Shown here: positions 7,372 to 13,572 of the stretch, one piece after another | How the letters are laid out: every line of letters starts with the position of its first letter | How positions within the stretch are numbered: the first letter of the stretch is position 1 | NCBI GenBank assembly: GCA_023399455.1 | Contig: JAEWPN010000025.1 | Span: 1 to 13,572 of the forward strand | Reading direction: 5' to 3' | DNA: 13,572 bases | Origin: Bacillota bacterium | GTDB lineage: Bacteria > Bacillota > Clostridia > Lachnospirales > Lachnospiraceae | Position numbers and translations under genes: made by a program | The notes under the pieces: generated by a model | Database searches by the model: none | Seen by the model: the letters and a program-made list of their open reading frames with translations, nothing else | What the model was told of the DNA's origin: nothing

Positions 7372-7400
7372 AGTATAGCTAATAGGAAGTGAAATGTAAA
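7372..7400 (-). promoter_or_regulatory. Promoter of the lacI-type gene
   Basis: On the minus strand TTTACA (7400-7395) and TATACT (7377-7372) are 17 bases apart, a near-consensus promoter ending about 35 bases before the start codon. Its -35 word is one of the TGTAAA/TTTACA half-sites, so a repressor bound there would block it. Confidence 0.6.
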
Positions 7401-7406
7401 TAAAAA

Positions 7407-7438
7407 TGTAAAAAATAGTGTAAAAAATAATTTTTACA
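7407..7438. promoter_or_regulatory. Cluster of TGTAAA operator half-sites next to the lacI promoter
   Basis: TGTAAA occurs at 7395, 7407 and 7419, exactly 12 bases apart, and TTTACA at 7433-7438. The last two form a 20-bp palindrome (7419-7438) with 18 of 20 positions symmetric. TGTAAA is a common LacI-family half-site, so these are candidate operators for autoregulation. The AT-rich background makes chance matches more likely. Confidence 0.45.
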
Positions 7439-7529
7439 TTATTTTTAAGGATGAAAAAAAATAATATACAAAAATATAAAAAAATATTTATTTATAATTA
7501 CCAAAAATTAAAAAAATTTAAATACACAT
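7439..7529 (+). promoter_or_regulatory. Extremely AT-rich tract upstream of the sugar-operon promoter
   Basis: About 9% G+C, with A-runs of five to eight bases at 7454-7461, 7470-7474, 7478-7484, 7503-7507 and 7510-7516. The part immediately before the -35 resembles an UP element for the RNA polymerase alpha subunit, and the tract may be curved. I see no gene here. Confidence 0.4.
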
Positions 7530-7558
7530 TTGACAATTATGGCAAAATAGAATATTAT
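7530..7558 (+). promoter_or_regulatory. Promoter of the sugar-catabolic operon
   Basis: TTGACA (7530-7535), a perfect -35, and TATTAT (7553-7558) are separated by 17 bases. Transcription should begin near 7565, about 47 bases before the ATG at 7612. It is the best promoter in the window. Confidence 0.72.
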
Positions 7559-7563
7559 GAAAA

Positions 7564-7600
7564 TGTAAATTTACAGAAATAAAATAATTTTACAGTAAAA
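7564..7600. promoter_or_regulatory. Candidate repressor operators at the operon start site
   Basis: TGTAAATTTACA at 7564-7575 is a perfect 12-bp palindrome on the predicted transcription start, an ideal position for repression. A second perfect odd palindrome, TTTTAC-A-GTAAAA at 7588-7600, lies 24 bases further on, directly before the ribosome binding site. Both use the half-site seen near the lacI promoter. They are probably bound by the adjacent LacI-family protein, though neither has the CG centre of classic LacI-family sites. Confidence 0.5.
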
Positions 7601-7611
7601 CGAGGTGCGAT

Positions 7612-8454
7612 ATGAAATATGGAATAAGTTCATATGTATGGGTTTCTCCTTTTTCCAGCCATACATTAAATCAATTGCAGCACGCGAAGGATATGGGATT
7701 CGATATTTATGAAATCGGGGTCGAGAATCCGGATGTCATCGATATTGAATTAGTGAAGGAAGAAGCGGATAAGACAGGAATTGCGGTGCACATTTGCGGT
7801 GCCTTCGGTGAAAGACGGGACATAGGCTCCGATGTAACGGAATACAGAGAAGAAGGTATGCGATATATAAAGACTCTGATCGATATGGCGGAGGTGACAG
7901 GTTCGCCTTATGTGGCAGGCCCCATGTATGCCGCGACGGGAAAGACCGGGATAGCAGGCGGTGAAGAACGCATAAGACAAAGAAAATATGTGCTTGAGAA
8001 TATGAAACGTATCGCAGAGTATGCTGCTTCCAAAAATGTAAAGCTTGCACTGGAACCGTTGAACCGGTTTGAAACTGACTTTATGAATACGGTTAATCAG
8101 GGTCTTATGCTTATGGATGAATTGAAGCAGGATAATGTAGGATTTTTATTGGATACCTTCCATATGAATATCGAAGAAAAGGATATTCCCTCGGCAATAC
8201 GGCTGGCAGGGAATAAGCTGTATGACTTTCATGCCTGTGCCAATGACAGGGGAACACCGGGAGAGGATCATTTCAACTGGCCGGAAATTAAAAAGGCGCT
8301 TGCTGATATTAATTATGACGGCTCTGTCGTAATCGAATCATTTACAACCGACATAAAAGAAATTGCAAGAGCAGTTTCTTTATGGAGACCGCTGGCCAAG
8401 GATCAGGATACTTTGGCAAGAGAAGGTCTCAGATTTCTAAAAAACACATTATAA
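7612..8454 (+). CDS. Ketose 3-epimerase-like TIM-barrel protein (D-tagatose/D-allulose 3-epimerase family)
   Basis: A 280-residue single-domain TIM barrel of the xylose-isomerase-like superfamily. All catalytic residues of D-tagatose 3-epimerase are in place, each shifted by four relative to the numbering I recall for the Pseudomonas cichorii enzyme: metal ligands Glu148 (LEPLNRFET), Asp181 (LDTFHMN), His207 (DFHACANDRGTPG) and Glu242 (VIESF), and substrate contacts Glu154, His184 and Arg213. It should therefore epimerise C3 of a free ketose or a related keto sugar with Mn2+ or Co2+ in the cytoplasm. It is the first gene of the operon and follows two operators. GAGG at 7602-7605 lies 6 bases before the ATG. 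The sugar specificity is not visible. Hydroxypyruvate isomerase or inosose isomerase are less likely alternatives. Confidence 0.85.
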   Translation: MKYGISSYVWVSPFSSHTLNQLQHAKDMGFDIYEIGVENPDVIDIELVKEEADKTGIAVHICGAFGERRDIGSDVTEYREEGMRYIKTLIDMAEVTGSPYVAGPMYAATGKTGIAGGEERIRQRKYVLENMKRIAEYAASKNVKLALEPLNRFETDFMNTVNQGLMLMDELKQDNVGFLLDTFHMNIEEKDIPSAIRLAGNKLYDFHACANDRGTPGEDHFNWPEIKKALADINYDGSVVIESFTTDIKEIARAVSLWRPLAKDQDTLAREGLRFLKNTL

Positions 8455-8466
8455 GGAGAGAAAAGT

Positions 8467-9573
8467 ATGAAAAAGAAAATGTACAAGAGAGTAGTGGCTT
8501 TACTGTGTGCATCCGTTATGGTGCTAAGTCTTACTGCGTGTCAGAAGACTGAGAGCACAGATACTGCAGCGGATAATCAGCAGGCGGCGGAAACGAAAGA
8601 AGAAACGGGTAATAGTGAGCCTCAGACAGAAGAAACCAGTGCAGGGGATAAGAAGGTATATGGTTATATCACACCCGGCCCTGATACATGGTATCAGAGA
8701 AACGTAGAAGGTTTCCAGATGGGAGCAGAAAAAGCGGATTATGACGTAGTGGTACTTAACTCGGATTACGATGCCAGCAAAGAAGTTGCCAATATCGATG
8801 CAATGATAAATCAGGGAGTTGATGGTGTTTGTATTTTCTCCTTTAATGAAAATGGAGCAAAAATCGCTGCCGAAAAATTCGCAGAGGCCGGCATTCCGGT
8901 AGTGGCTACAGACTCCTGTGCTACAGCGCTGGATGCGGAACAGGATATCGTTGCTGCAATTGATTTCGACTGGGTAGAAATGGGAAATAATTATGCGCAG
9001 TGGATGGCAGATAATCATGCAGGCGAAAATTATGTTATTATTACGGGTAATTTTGAATCGGTACCTTGCCAGATGATAAATGAAGCGATGACTGCAAAAT
9101 CCGAAGAATTGGGACAGAATGAATGTATCGACATAAGAGAGGGCAAGTATGACCCCAGCGAGGCAGTAAATGTTGCACAGGATCTGATTTCTTCCGGCAA
9201 AGAATTCTCCATCATATATGTAATGAATGAAGATATGGCTGCTGCTGTTGTTCAAATGCTGGAAAACAATAATCTGTTGGATCAGTACACGGTAATCGCT
9301 CAGAACGGCTCTCCTGCCGGTCTTCCTCTTATTGAGAACGGTAAACTGAGCTATACAATTTCTTCTTCCCCCGGATGGGAAGGGCTGGTATCTTTCCTTG
9401 TGCTGGATCAATATGTAACCGGCAGCAGCACAGCGGTGGAACAAGCGGTTATGCTGCCTATCATGCCTGTTGATCAAGAGAATATCAATGATGAATCTAA
9501 GGTAGTACCGTGGGAGGTCAATGATATTTATTGGGATTTGACCAACGAGTATTTTCCGGATTTAATGAAGTAA
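8467..9573 (+). CDS. Sugar ABC transporter substrate-binding lipoprotein (RbsB-like, type I binding protein)
   Basis: A 368-residue extracellular binding protein. Residues 1-24 are a lipoprotein signal with a basic start, hydrophobic core and lipobox LTAC, so Cys25 is the predicted lipidated residue. A Gln/Glu/Thr-rich linker to about residue 60 tethers it to the membrane. The mature part is a type I periplasmic-binding fold (VYGYITPGPDTWYQRNVEGFQMGAEKA, then NIDAMINQGVDGVCIFSFNE), as in ribose, allose and inositol binders. Aromatic residues near the start of the mature domain (DTWYQRN) may stack on the sugar. AAGGAG at 8453-8458 overlaps the upstream stop and lies 8 bases before the ATG. It delivers its ligand to the ATPase and permease encoded next. 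A strong hairpin after it probably raises its level over theirs. Confidence 0.92.
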   Translation: MKKKMYKRVVALLCASVMVLSLTACQKTESTDTAADNQQAAETKEETGNSEPQTEETSAGDKKVYGYITPGPDTWYQRNVEGFQMGAEKADYDVVVLNSDYDASKEVANIDAMINQGVDGVCIFSFNENGAKIAAEKFAEAGIPVVATDSCATALDAEQDIVAAIDFDWVEMGNNYAQWMADNHAGENYVIITGNFESVPCQMINEAMTAKSEELGQNECIDIREGKYDPSEAVNVAQDLISSGKEFSIIYVMNEDMAAAVVQMLENNNLLDQYTVIAQNGSPAGLPLIENGKLSYTISSSPGWEGLVSFLVLDQYVTGSSTAVEQAVMLPIMPVDQENINDESKVVPWEVNDIYWDLTNEYFPDLMK

Positions 9574-9584
9574 TTAATGTGGTT

Positions 9585-9615
9585 AAGGAAAGGCAGTCAT
9601 TGACTGCTTTTCCTT
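9585..9615 (+). terminator. Intercistronic hairpin after the binding-protein gene
   Basis: Bases 9585-9598 and 9602-9615 form a 14-bp stem (one G-U pair) closed by a 3-base loop, 11 bases after the stop codon of the binding-protein gene. No U-tract follows beyond the stem itself, and the ribosome binding site of the next gene begins about 5 bases later. It probably acts as a partial terminator or as protection of the upstream mRNA end, giving more binding protein than ATPase. It may also limit access to the TTG start at 9636. Confidence 0.75.
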
Positions 9616-9635
9616 TATAAAGGAGATAAGATACA

Positions 9636-11159
9636 TTGAAAAAAATACTCGAATTAAAGGGAATTAATAAATCATTTTCCGGCATACAGGTATTGCATGA
9701 TGTCAGCTTGTCTTTGTGGGCAGGAGAAGTGCTTTGCCTTGTAGGAGAAAACGGCGCCGGGAAGTCTACATTGATCAAAATCTTATCGGGGGCTGAGAAA
9801 CCGGATAGTGGAGAAATTGTGTTATTCGATAAGCATTATGACAAGATGCAGCCGTCGGAGGCTATTAAGCTTGGAATAGCAACGATTTATCAGGATGTGG
9901 ATCTGGTAGATACACTGACTGTTTCCGACAATATTTTTCAAGGATCAGAAATCAAATTCGGCGGAATCTTCATTAACCGGAGGGAGCAGGAAAAGATTAC
10001 GGAGCAACTGCTCGACCGTCTTAAGATTCGGATCCGCCCCGATGCTATGGTGGAAGATTTGTCTCCCGGACAGAAACAAAACCTGCAGATCGCGAAAGCG
10101 CTGTATAAAGAAGCGAAAGTTATTATTATGGACGAGCCCACCGCATCGCTGGGCGAAGAGGAAACGGCATCATTGATGCAGCTTATCGGTCAATTGAAAA
10201 AGGACGGAATTGGAATTATTTATATTTCGCATTATTTTGAGGAAATATATCGAGTGGGAGACCGTGCTCTCGTGCTGAAAGACGGGCACAGTATATGTGA
10301 ACGGGTGTTAAAAGAAACAACGCAGGAACAGCTGATAAAGGATATGGTCGGCAGAGACGCGTCAAACTTCTATCAAAAGGGAAATTTTGATACGGGTGAC
10401 AATGCCTTGGAGATAAAAAGCTACAGTGGAAACGGTCTGGTCAAAAATGTGAGTTTTTCGGTATCGAGAGGCGAAATATTTGGCTTGGGAGGCCTGGTGG
10501 GCGCCGGACGGACTGAGCTGGTCAGAATGATATTCGGTGCTGACAGGCAGGAGTCGGGCAAGCTTTATCTGGATGGGAAGGAAATAACGCCTGCAAGCCC
10601 TAAAAATGCAATTGAAAGAGGAATATGTTATGTCTCGGAAGACAGAAAAGGCGAAGGCCTTTTTTTGGAGCGCTCTGTAAAAGAAAATATTTCTATTACC
10701 AGAAACGAAAACAAGTTCTTTTTAAGCTTGAAAGAGGAATCGAAGCTCGTTGGGGAGCAGATCGGGCAACTGGACATTAAGGTCTTCGACCAACAACATG
10801 AGGTAGGGAAACTCAGCGGCGGAAATCAGCAGAAGGTAGTAATTTCCAGATGGATTTCCATGCAGGGGGATATATACATTTTCGATGAACCGTCCAAAGG
10901 CGTGGATGTAGGAGCCAGGGAGGAAATATACCGGCTTATGGAGGGACTGGCCAAGCAGGGTAAGATTATTATTATGGTCTCTTCCAATATGCCGGAGTTA
11001 CTGTCTATGAGCGATCGGATCGGTGTAATGAAAGACGGAGAACTGACACATGTTTTTAATGCAAGAGAAGTGACTGAGGACAAGCTCTTAAAGGCCTATA
11101 TGGGAGTAGAGGAAACGGGCGAACGGGAAAAGGAGACAGACAATGAATATAAAGATTAA
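9636..11159 (+). CDS. Sugar ABC transporter ATP-binding protein (RbsA/MglA-like, two nucleotide-binding domains)
   Basis: A 507-residue duplicated ATPase that powers monosaccharide import at the inner face of the membrane. The first domain has Walker A GENGAGKST at 37-45, signature LSPGQKQ and Walker B VIIMDEPTASL. The second has the degenerate Walker A GLVGAGRTE, signature LSGGNQQK and Walker B IYIFDEPSKGVDVG, as is usual in RbsA-type proteins where the second site is weak. The length matches the family. The start is a TTG, 10 bases after AGGAG (9621-9625), with no nearby ATG; this and the preceding hairpin suggest lowered translation. Its last 17 bases overlap the permease gene. Confidence 0.94.
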   Translation: MKKILELKGINKSFSGIQVLHDVSLSLWAGEVLCLVGENGAGKSTLIKILSGAEKPDSGEIVLFDKHYDKMQPSEAIKLGIATIYQDVDLVDTLTVSDNIFQGSEIKFGGIFINRREQEKITEQLLDRLKIRIRPDAMVEDLSPGQKQNLQIAKALYKEAKVIIMDEPTASLGEEETASLMQLIGQLKKDGIGIIYISHYFEEIYRVGDRALVLKDGHSICERVLKETTQEQLIKDMVGRDASNFYQKGNFDTGDNALEIKSYSGNGLVKNVSFSVSRGEIFGLGGLVGAGRTELVRMIFGADRQESGKLYLDGKEITPASPKNAIERGICYVSEDRKGEGLFLERSVKENISITRNENKFFLSLKEESKLVGEQIGQLDIKVFDQQHEVGKLSGGNQQKVVISRWISMQGDIYIFDEPSKGVDVGAREEIYRLMEGLAKQGKIIIMVSSNMPELLSMSDRIGVMKDGELTHVFNAREVTEDKLLKAYMGVEETGEREKETDNEYKD

Positions 11160-12099
11160 ACAAACATTACTCAGGTCGCAATGGCTGATTCTTTTAATGG
11201 TTATTTTACTGATTTCTGCAATAACGGCAACCATAAATCCCAGATTTTTGATGGTGAACAATATTATGAATATCTTTGAGCAGATTGCTGTTTTGGGGCT
11301 TGTGGCAGCCGGGGCGTCTATTATAATAATTTCGGGAAATTTTGATATTTCGGTAGGTGCTATTATCGGGCTCACCTGCTGTATTACGGCAATTTTAATC
11401 AACGCGGGAGTGAACGGATTTGCTGCGTCGGCAGCAGGCATTCTGGTGAGCATGCTGTGTACTCTGTTAAACGGAATATTAGCAATACTGTTTAAGGCAC
11501 CGTCCTTTATCATTTCATTGGCAACTACGAGTGTCTATACGGGAGCCGCACTTTTCATAACAAAAGGTGTGATTCGTACCGTATATGGAGAATTCGGCTT
11601 TTTAAGCAAAACAAAGGTCTTAAATATAATACCGTTAATATTTGTGATCAGTCTGATCGGTTATGTCATCGTACATGTCATTTTAAAATATACACAAATC
11701 GGCAGAAGGCTGTTTGCCATTGGCTGCAATGAGAAATCCGCATTTCTCGCGGGAATAAGCGTTACCGGGAATAAATTGATATTTTTTGTGTTGAATGGTT
11801 TTTTCGTGGGCGTGGCAGCCGTCCTTTTGCTGTCAAGAGTCGGGTCGGCGCTTCCGTCATCGGGTGCGGGCATGGAACTGCAGGCGATGGGAGCGGTGGT
11901 AATAGGCGGTGTTCCTATCAGCGGCGGCAAAGGAAACATTATAGGTACTTTTTTTGGTGTACTTCTTATGGGATTGATATCCAATGTTCTTAATATTCTG
12001 GGAGTTAATCCGTATCTTCAGGAAATTGCTTCCGGAGCTATTATAATCATTGCCCTTGGTATCAGCGCGTTAAGGGTAAATTTACTGAATAAAAACTAA
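11143..12099 (+). CDS. Sugar ABC transporter permease (RbsC-like)
   Basis: A 318-residue integral membrane protein with about 8-10 hydrophobic segments, forming the sugar channel of a CUT2-class transporter. Characteristic stretches are ISGNFDISVGAIIGL, the cytoplasmic loop IGCNEKSAFLAGISVTGNKL that contacts the ATPase, and AVVIGGVPISGGKGNIIGTFFG. Only one permease gene is present, so the channel is expected to be a homodimer as in ribose transporters. The ATG has AGGAG 7 bases upstream and lies inside the end of the ATPase gene, giving a 17-base overlap and likely translational coupling. The substrate cannot be deduced. Confidence 0.93.
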   Translation: MNIKIKQTLLRSQWLILLMVILLISAITATINPRFLMVNNIMNIFEQIAVLGLVAAGASIIIISGNFDISVGAIIGLTCCITAILINAGVNGFAASAAGILVSMLCTLLNGILAILFKAPSFIISLATTSVYTGAALFITKGVIRTVYGEFGFLSKTKVLNIIPLIFVISLIGYVIVHVILKYTQIGRRLFAIGCNEKSAFLAGISVTGNKLIFFVLNGFFVGVAAVLLLSRVGSALPSSGAGMELQAMGAVVIGGVPISGGKGNIIGTFFGVLLMGLISNVLNILGVNPYLQEIASGAIIIIALGISALRVNLLNKN

Positions 12100-12113
12100 A
12101 GGAGGAAGGATAT

Positions 12114-13151
12114 ATGTTTCATATTGGTATTATCGGATGCGGAAAAATCGCACAGGTCAGACATATACCGGAATACACGGCGCTGAATGACGTAAAGATA
12201 GCGGGATTTTACGATGTAAGCAGGGAAAGAGCGGAAGCTTTGGCGAATGTGCATGGAGGAATTGCTTACGATTCCTATGAAGAGATGCTGAAGAATCCTC
12301 AAATCGATGCGGTAAGCGTATGTGCCGCGAATCATGTTCATGCGGAAATTACGATAAAGGCACTGGAAGCGGGAAAGCACGTTCTTTGTGAGAAGCCTAT
12401 GGCAATGACTCTGGAGGAGTGCAAGGCAATGGTAGAGGCATCGGAGAGAACAGGGAGAATACTGATGATCGGACATAATCAGCGTCTGACAAAGGCTCAT
12501 GGAAAAGCAAAGGAGCTGATAGATGCCGGAACAATAGGAAAGGTAATCACCTTTCAGGCGATGTTCGTCCATAAAGGACCGGAGACATGGAGTATAGACG
12601 CAGGGAAAAACACCTGGTTTTTCGATAAATCCAAGGCTGTCCTGGGAGCTATGGCTGATTTGGGAATACATAAAACGGATCTGATCCAATATCTGACAGG
12701 AGAAAAAGTAACGGAAGCCACAGCCGTTCTGACTACATTGGAAAAAACGGACGCATCCGGCAACAAGATAGGCGTAGATGATAATGCTTTTTGTATTTAC
12801 AAGATGCAAAGCGGCATCGTGGGAACGATGACGGCAGGGTGGACCTGTTACGGGAATGAGAATAATTCCACGGTCATCTATGGAACAGAAGGAGTAATGA
12901 AGATATACAGCGATCCCGATTATTCAATTATATTGGAAATGAAAGACGGAGAGACGGTTAAATATTGTATAGATAAAATCCAGACAAACGATAATCAGAC
13001 AACGTCAGGTGTCATAGATATGTTTGCGGATGCGTTAAGGACAGGAAGGGAACCCGAGTTGAACGGACAGACTGCGCTGAACGCAATGGAAGCGGTTTTT
13101 GCCTGTGTGGAGAGCTCAAGGACAGGCAGAACCGTTCAAATAGAGAGATAA
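12114..13151 (+). CDS. Gfo/Idh/MocA-family NAD(P)-dependent oxidoreductase
   Basis: A 345-residue dehydrogenase. The Rossmann domain has GCGKIA at 8-13 for dinucleotide binding and CEKPMA near 92-97, with Lys94 the conserved catalytic lysine. The C-terminal domain has DLGIHKTD at 182-189, the family DxGxHxxD motif in which Asp182 and His186 complete the active site. Such enzymes oxidise sugars, inositols or glycosides, often at C3 or at a ring hydroxyl, and some use tightly bound NAD. AGGAGG at 12100-12105 lies 8 bases before the ATG, and the gap to the permease is only 14 bases, so it belongs to the same operon. Placement between a sugar transporter and an isomerase-like gene suggests oxidation of the imported compound, with the second TIM barrel acting on the keto product. 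It could be inositol dehydrogenase-like or a glycoside 3-oxidase. Confidence 0.9.
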   Translation: MFHIGIIGCGKIAQVRHIPEYTALNDVKIAGFYDVSRERAEALANVHGGIAYDSYEEMLKNPQIDAVSVCAANHVHAEITIKALEAGKHVLCEKPMAMTLEECKAMVEASERTGRILMIGHNQRLTKAHGKAKELIDAGTIGKVITFQAMFVHKGPETWSIDAGKNTWFFDKSKAVLGAMADLGIHKTDLIQYLTGEKVTEATAVLTTLEKTDASGNKIGVDDNAFCIYKMQSGIVGTMTAGWTCYGNENNSTVIYGTEGVMKIYSDPDYSIILEMKDGETVKYCIDKIQTNDNQTTSGVIDMFADALRTGREPELNGQTALNAMEAVFACVESSRTGRTVQIER

Positions 13152-13183
13152 GAAATTACCGGGCTTTGAAAGGAGCAATAAAT

Positions 13184-13572
13184 ATGAAATTAGGATTTGT
13201 AAGCGCAATTCTTGAAAAAGACAGCTTTGAAGAAATGATAGATACGGCGGCAGAGCTGGGATTTTCCTGTGTGGAGGTTGCCTGCTGGCCAAACGGCAAG
13301 GCGGAAAGGAGATATGCGGGAGTCAGCCATATAGATGTTAATCGTACGGAGGATAGCTATATAGACTATATTAAGGACTATTGCGGAAATAAATCTATTG
13401 AAATTTCTTCTTTAGCGTTCTATCCGAATACGCTGGACGGCAATCTGGAAAAGAGAGAGGCAAATATCGCCCATCTGAAACAGATTATTTTGTTCAGTGC
13501 AAAGTTAGGCGTAAATATGGTAACTACTTTTATCGGCAGAGACCAACATAAAACCGTAGAAGAGAATCTGAA
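13184..13572 (+). CDS. Xylose-isomerase-like TIM-barrel protein (sugar phosphate isomerase/epimerase), N-terminal part
   Basis: The frame begins at ATG 13184, 8 bases after AGGAG (13171-13175), and stays open to the window end, giving 129 codons of a gene that continues outside. It starts MKLGFVSAILEKDSFEEMID and runs through ELGFSCVEVACWPNGKAERRYAG and IEISSLAFYPNTLDG, the typical first strands of AP-endonuclease-2/xylose-isomerase-like barrels. The metal ligands lie mostly in the missing part. It is the second such barrel in the operon and differs clearly from the epimerase at 7612, so it should catalyse a different step, for example isomerisation, dehydration or cleavage of the keto product made by the dehydrogenase just upstream. 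Confidence 0.82.
   Translation, partial: MKLGFVSAILEKDSFEEMIDTAAELGFSCVEVACWPNGKAERRYAGVSHIDVNRTEDSYIDYIKDYCGNKSIEISSLAFYPNTLDGNLEKREANIAHLKQIILFSAKLGVNMVTTFIGRDQHKTVEENL

Noticed and set aside
8524..9477. 317-codon open frame on the minus strand opposite the binding-protein gene
   Set aside because: Its translation is rich in Cys, Ile and His without family features, it has no ribosome binding site, and the plus-strand frame is a clear lipoprotein. It is a shadow frame.
12096..12809. 237-codon open frame on the minus strand opposite the Gfo/Idh/MocA gene
   Set aside because: Low-quality composition and full overlap with a gene carrying all catalytic motifs; no start signal.

Overview
The window looks like a chromosomal segment from a low-to-moderate GC anaerobic Firmicute, most likely a gut-type Clostridia (Lachnospiraceae-like). 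This is inferred from strong AGGAG-type ribosome binding sites, AT-rich sigma-A style promoters, and the gene types (UMF1 transporter, MocR regulator, LacI-controlled RbsABC-type sugar operon). I see no rRNA, tRNA, CRISPR array, insertion sequence or phage gene. Both ends cut through genes.

Left part (1-3329): the C-terminal 177 codons of an M20 metallohydrolase are followed by a 249-base gap with a promoter and a leader carrying a long inverted repeat. Then come two tightly coupled genes, a UMF1-family MFS transporter and an alkaline-phosphatase-superfamily phosphodiesterase, overlapping by 4 bases.

Middle part (3529-6241): a PLP-dependent, diaminopimelate-decarboxylase-like enzyme on the minus strand is divergent from a MocR/GabR-type regulator. 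They share a 121-base control region holding a near-perfect 20-bp palindrome.

Right part (6329 to the end): a LacI-family repressor is divergent from a sugar-catabolic operon. The operon order is ketose 3-epimerase-like TIM barrel, lipoprotein sugar-binding protein, two-domain sugar ATPase, single permease, Gfo/Idh/MocA dehydrogenase, and a second xylose-isomerase-like TIM barrel cut by the window edge. The 275-base lacI/operon gap holds two good promoters facing apart and seven copies of the half-site TGTAAA/TTTACA. A strong hairpin after the binding-protein gene probably sets transporter stoichiometry.

The probable logic of the right part is that an unphosphorylated sugar, polyol or glycoside enters by the ABC transporter, is modified by the epimerase, the NAD-dependent dehydrogenase and the second TIM-barrel enzyme, and the LacI protein senses it. 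The substrate cannot be read from the sequence. The combination fits rare ketoses, inositols, or 3-keto-glycoside/C-glycoside cleavage. The least explained items are the leader at 671-767, the half-site array at 7395-7600, and the identity of the right-hand operon.
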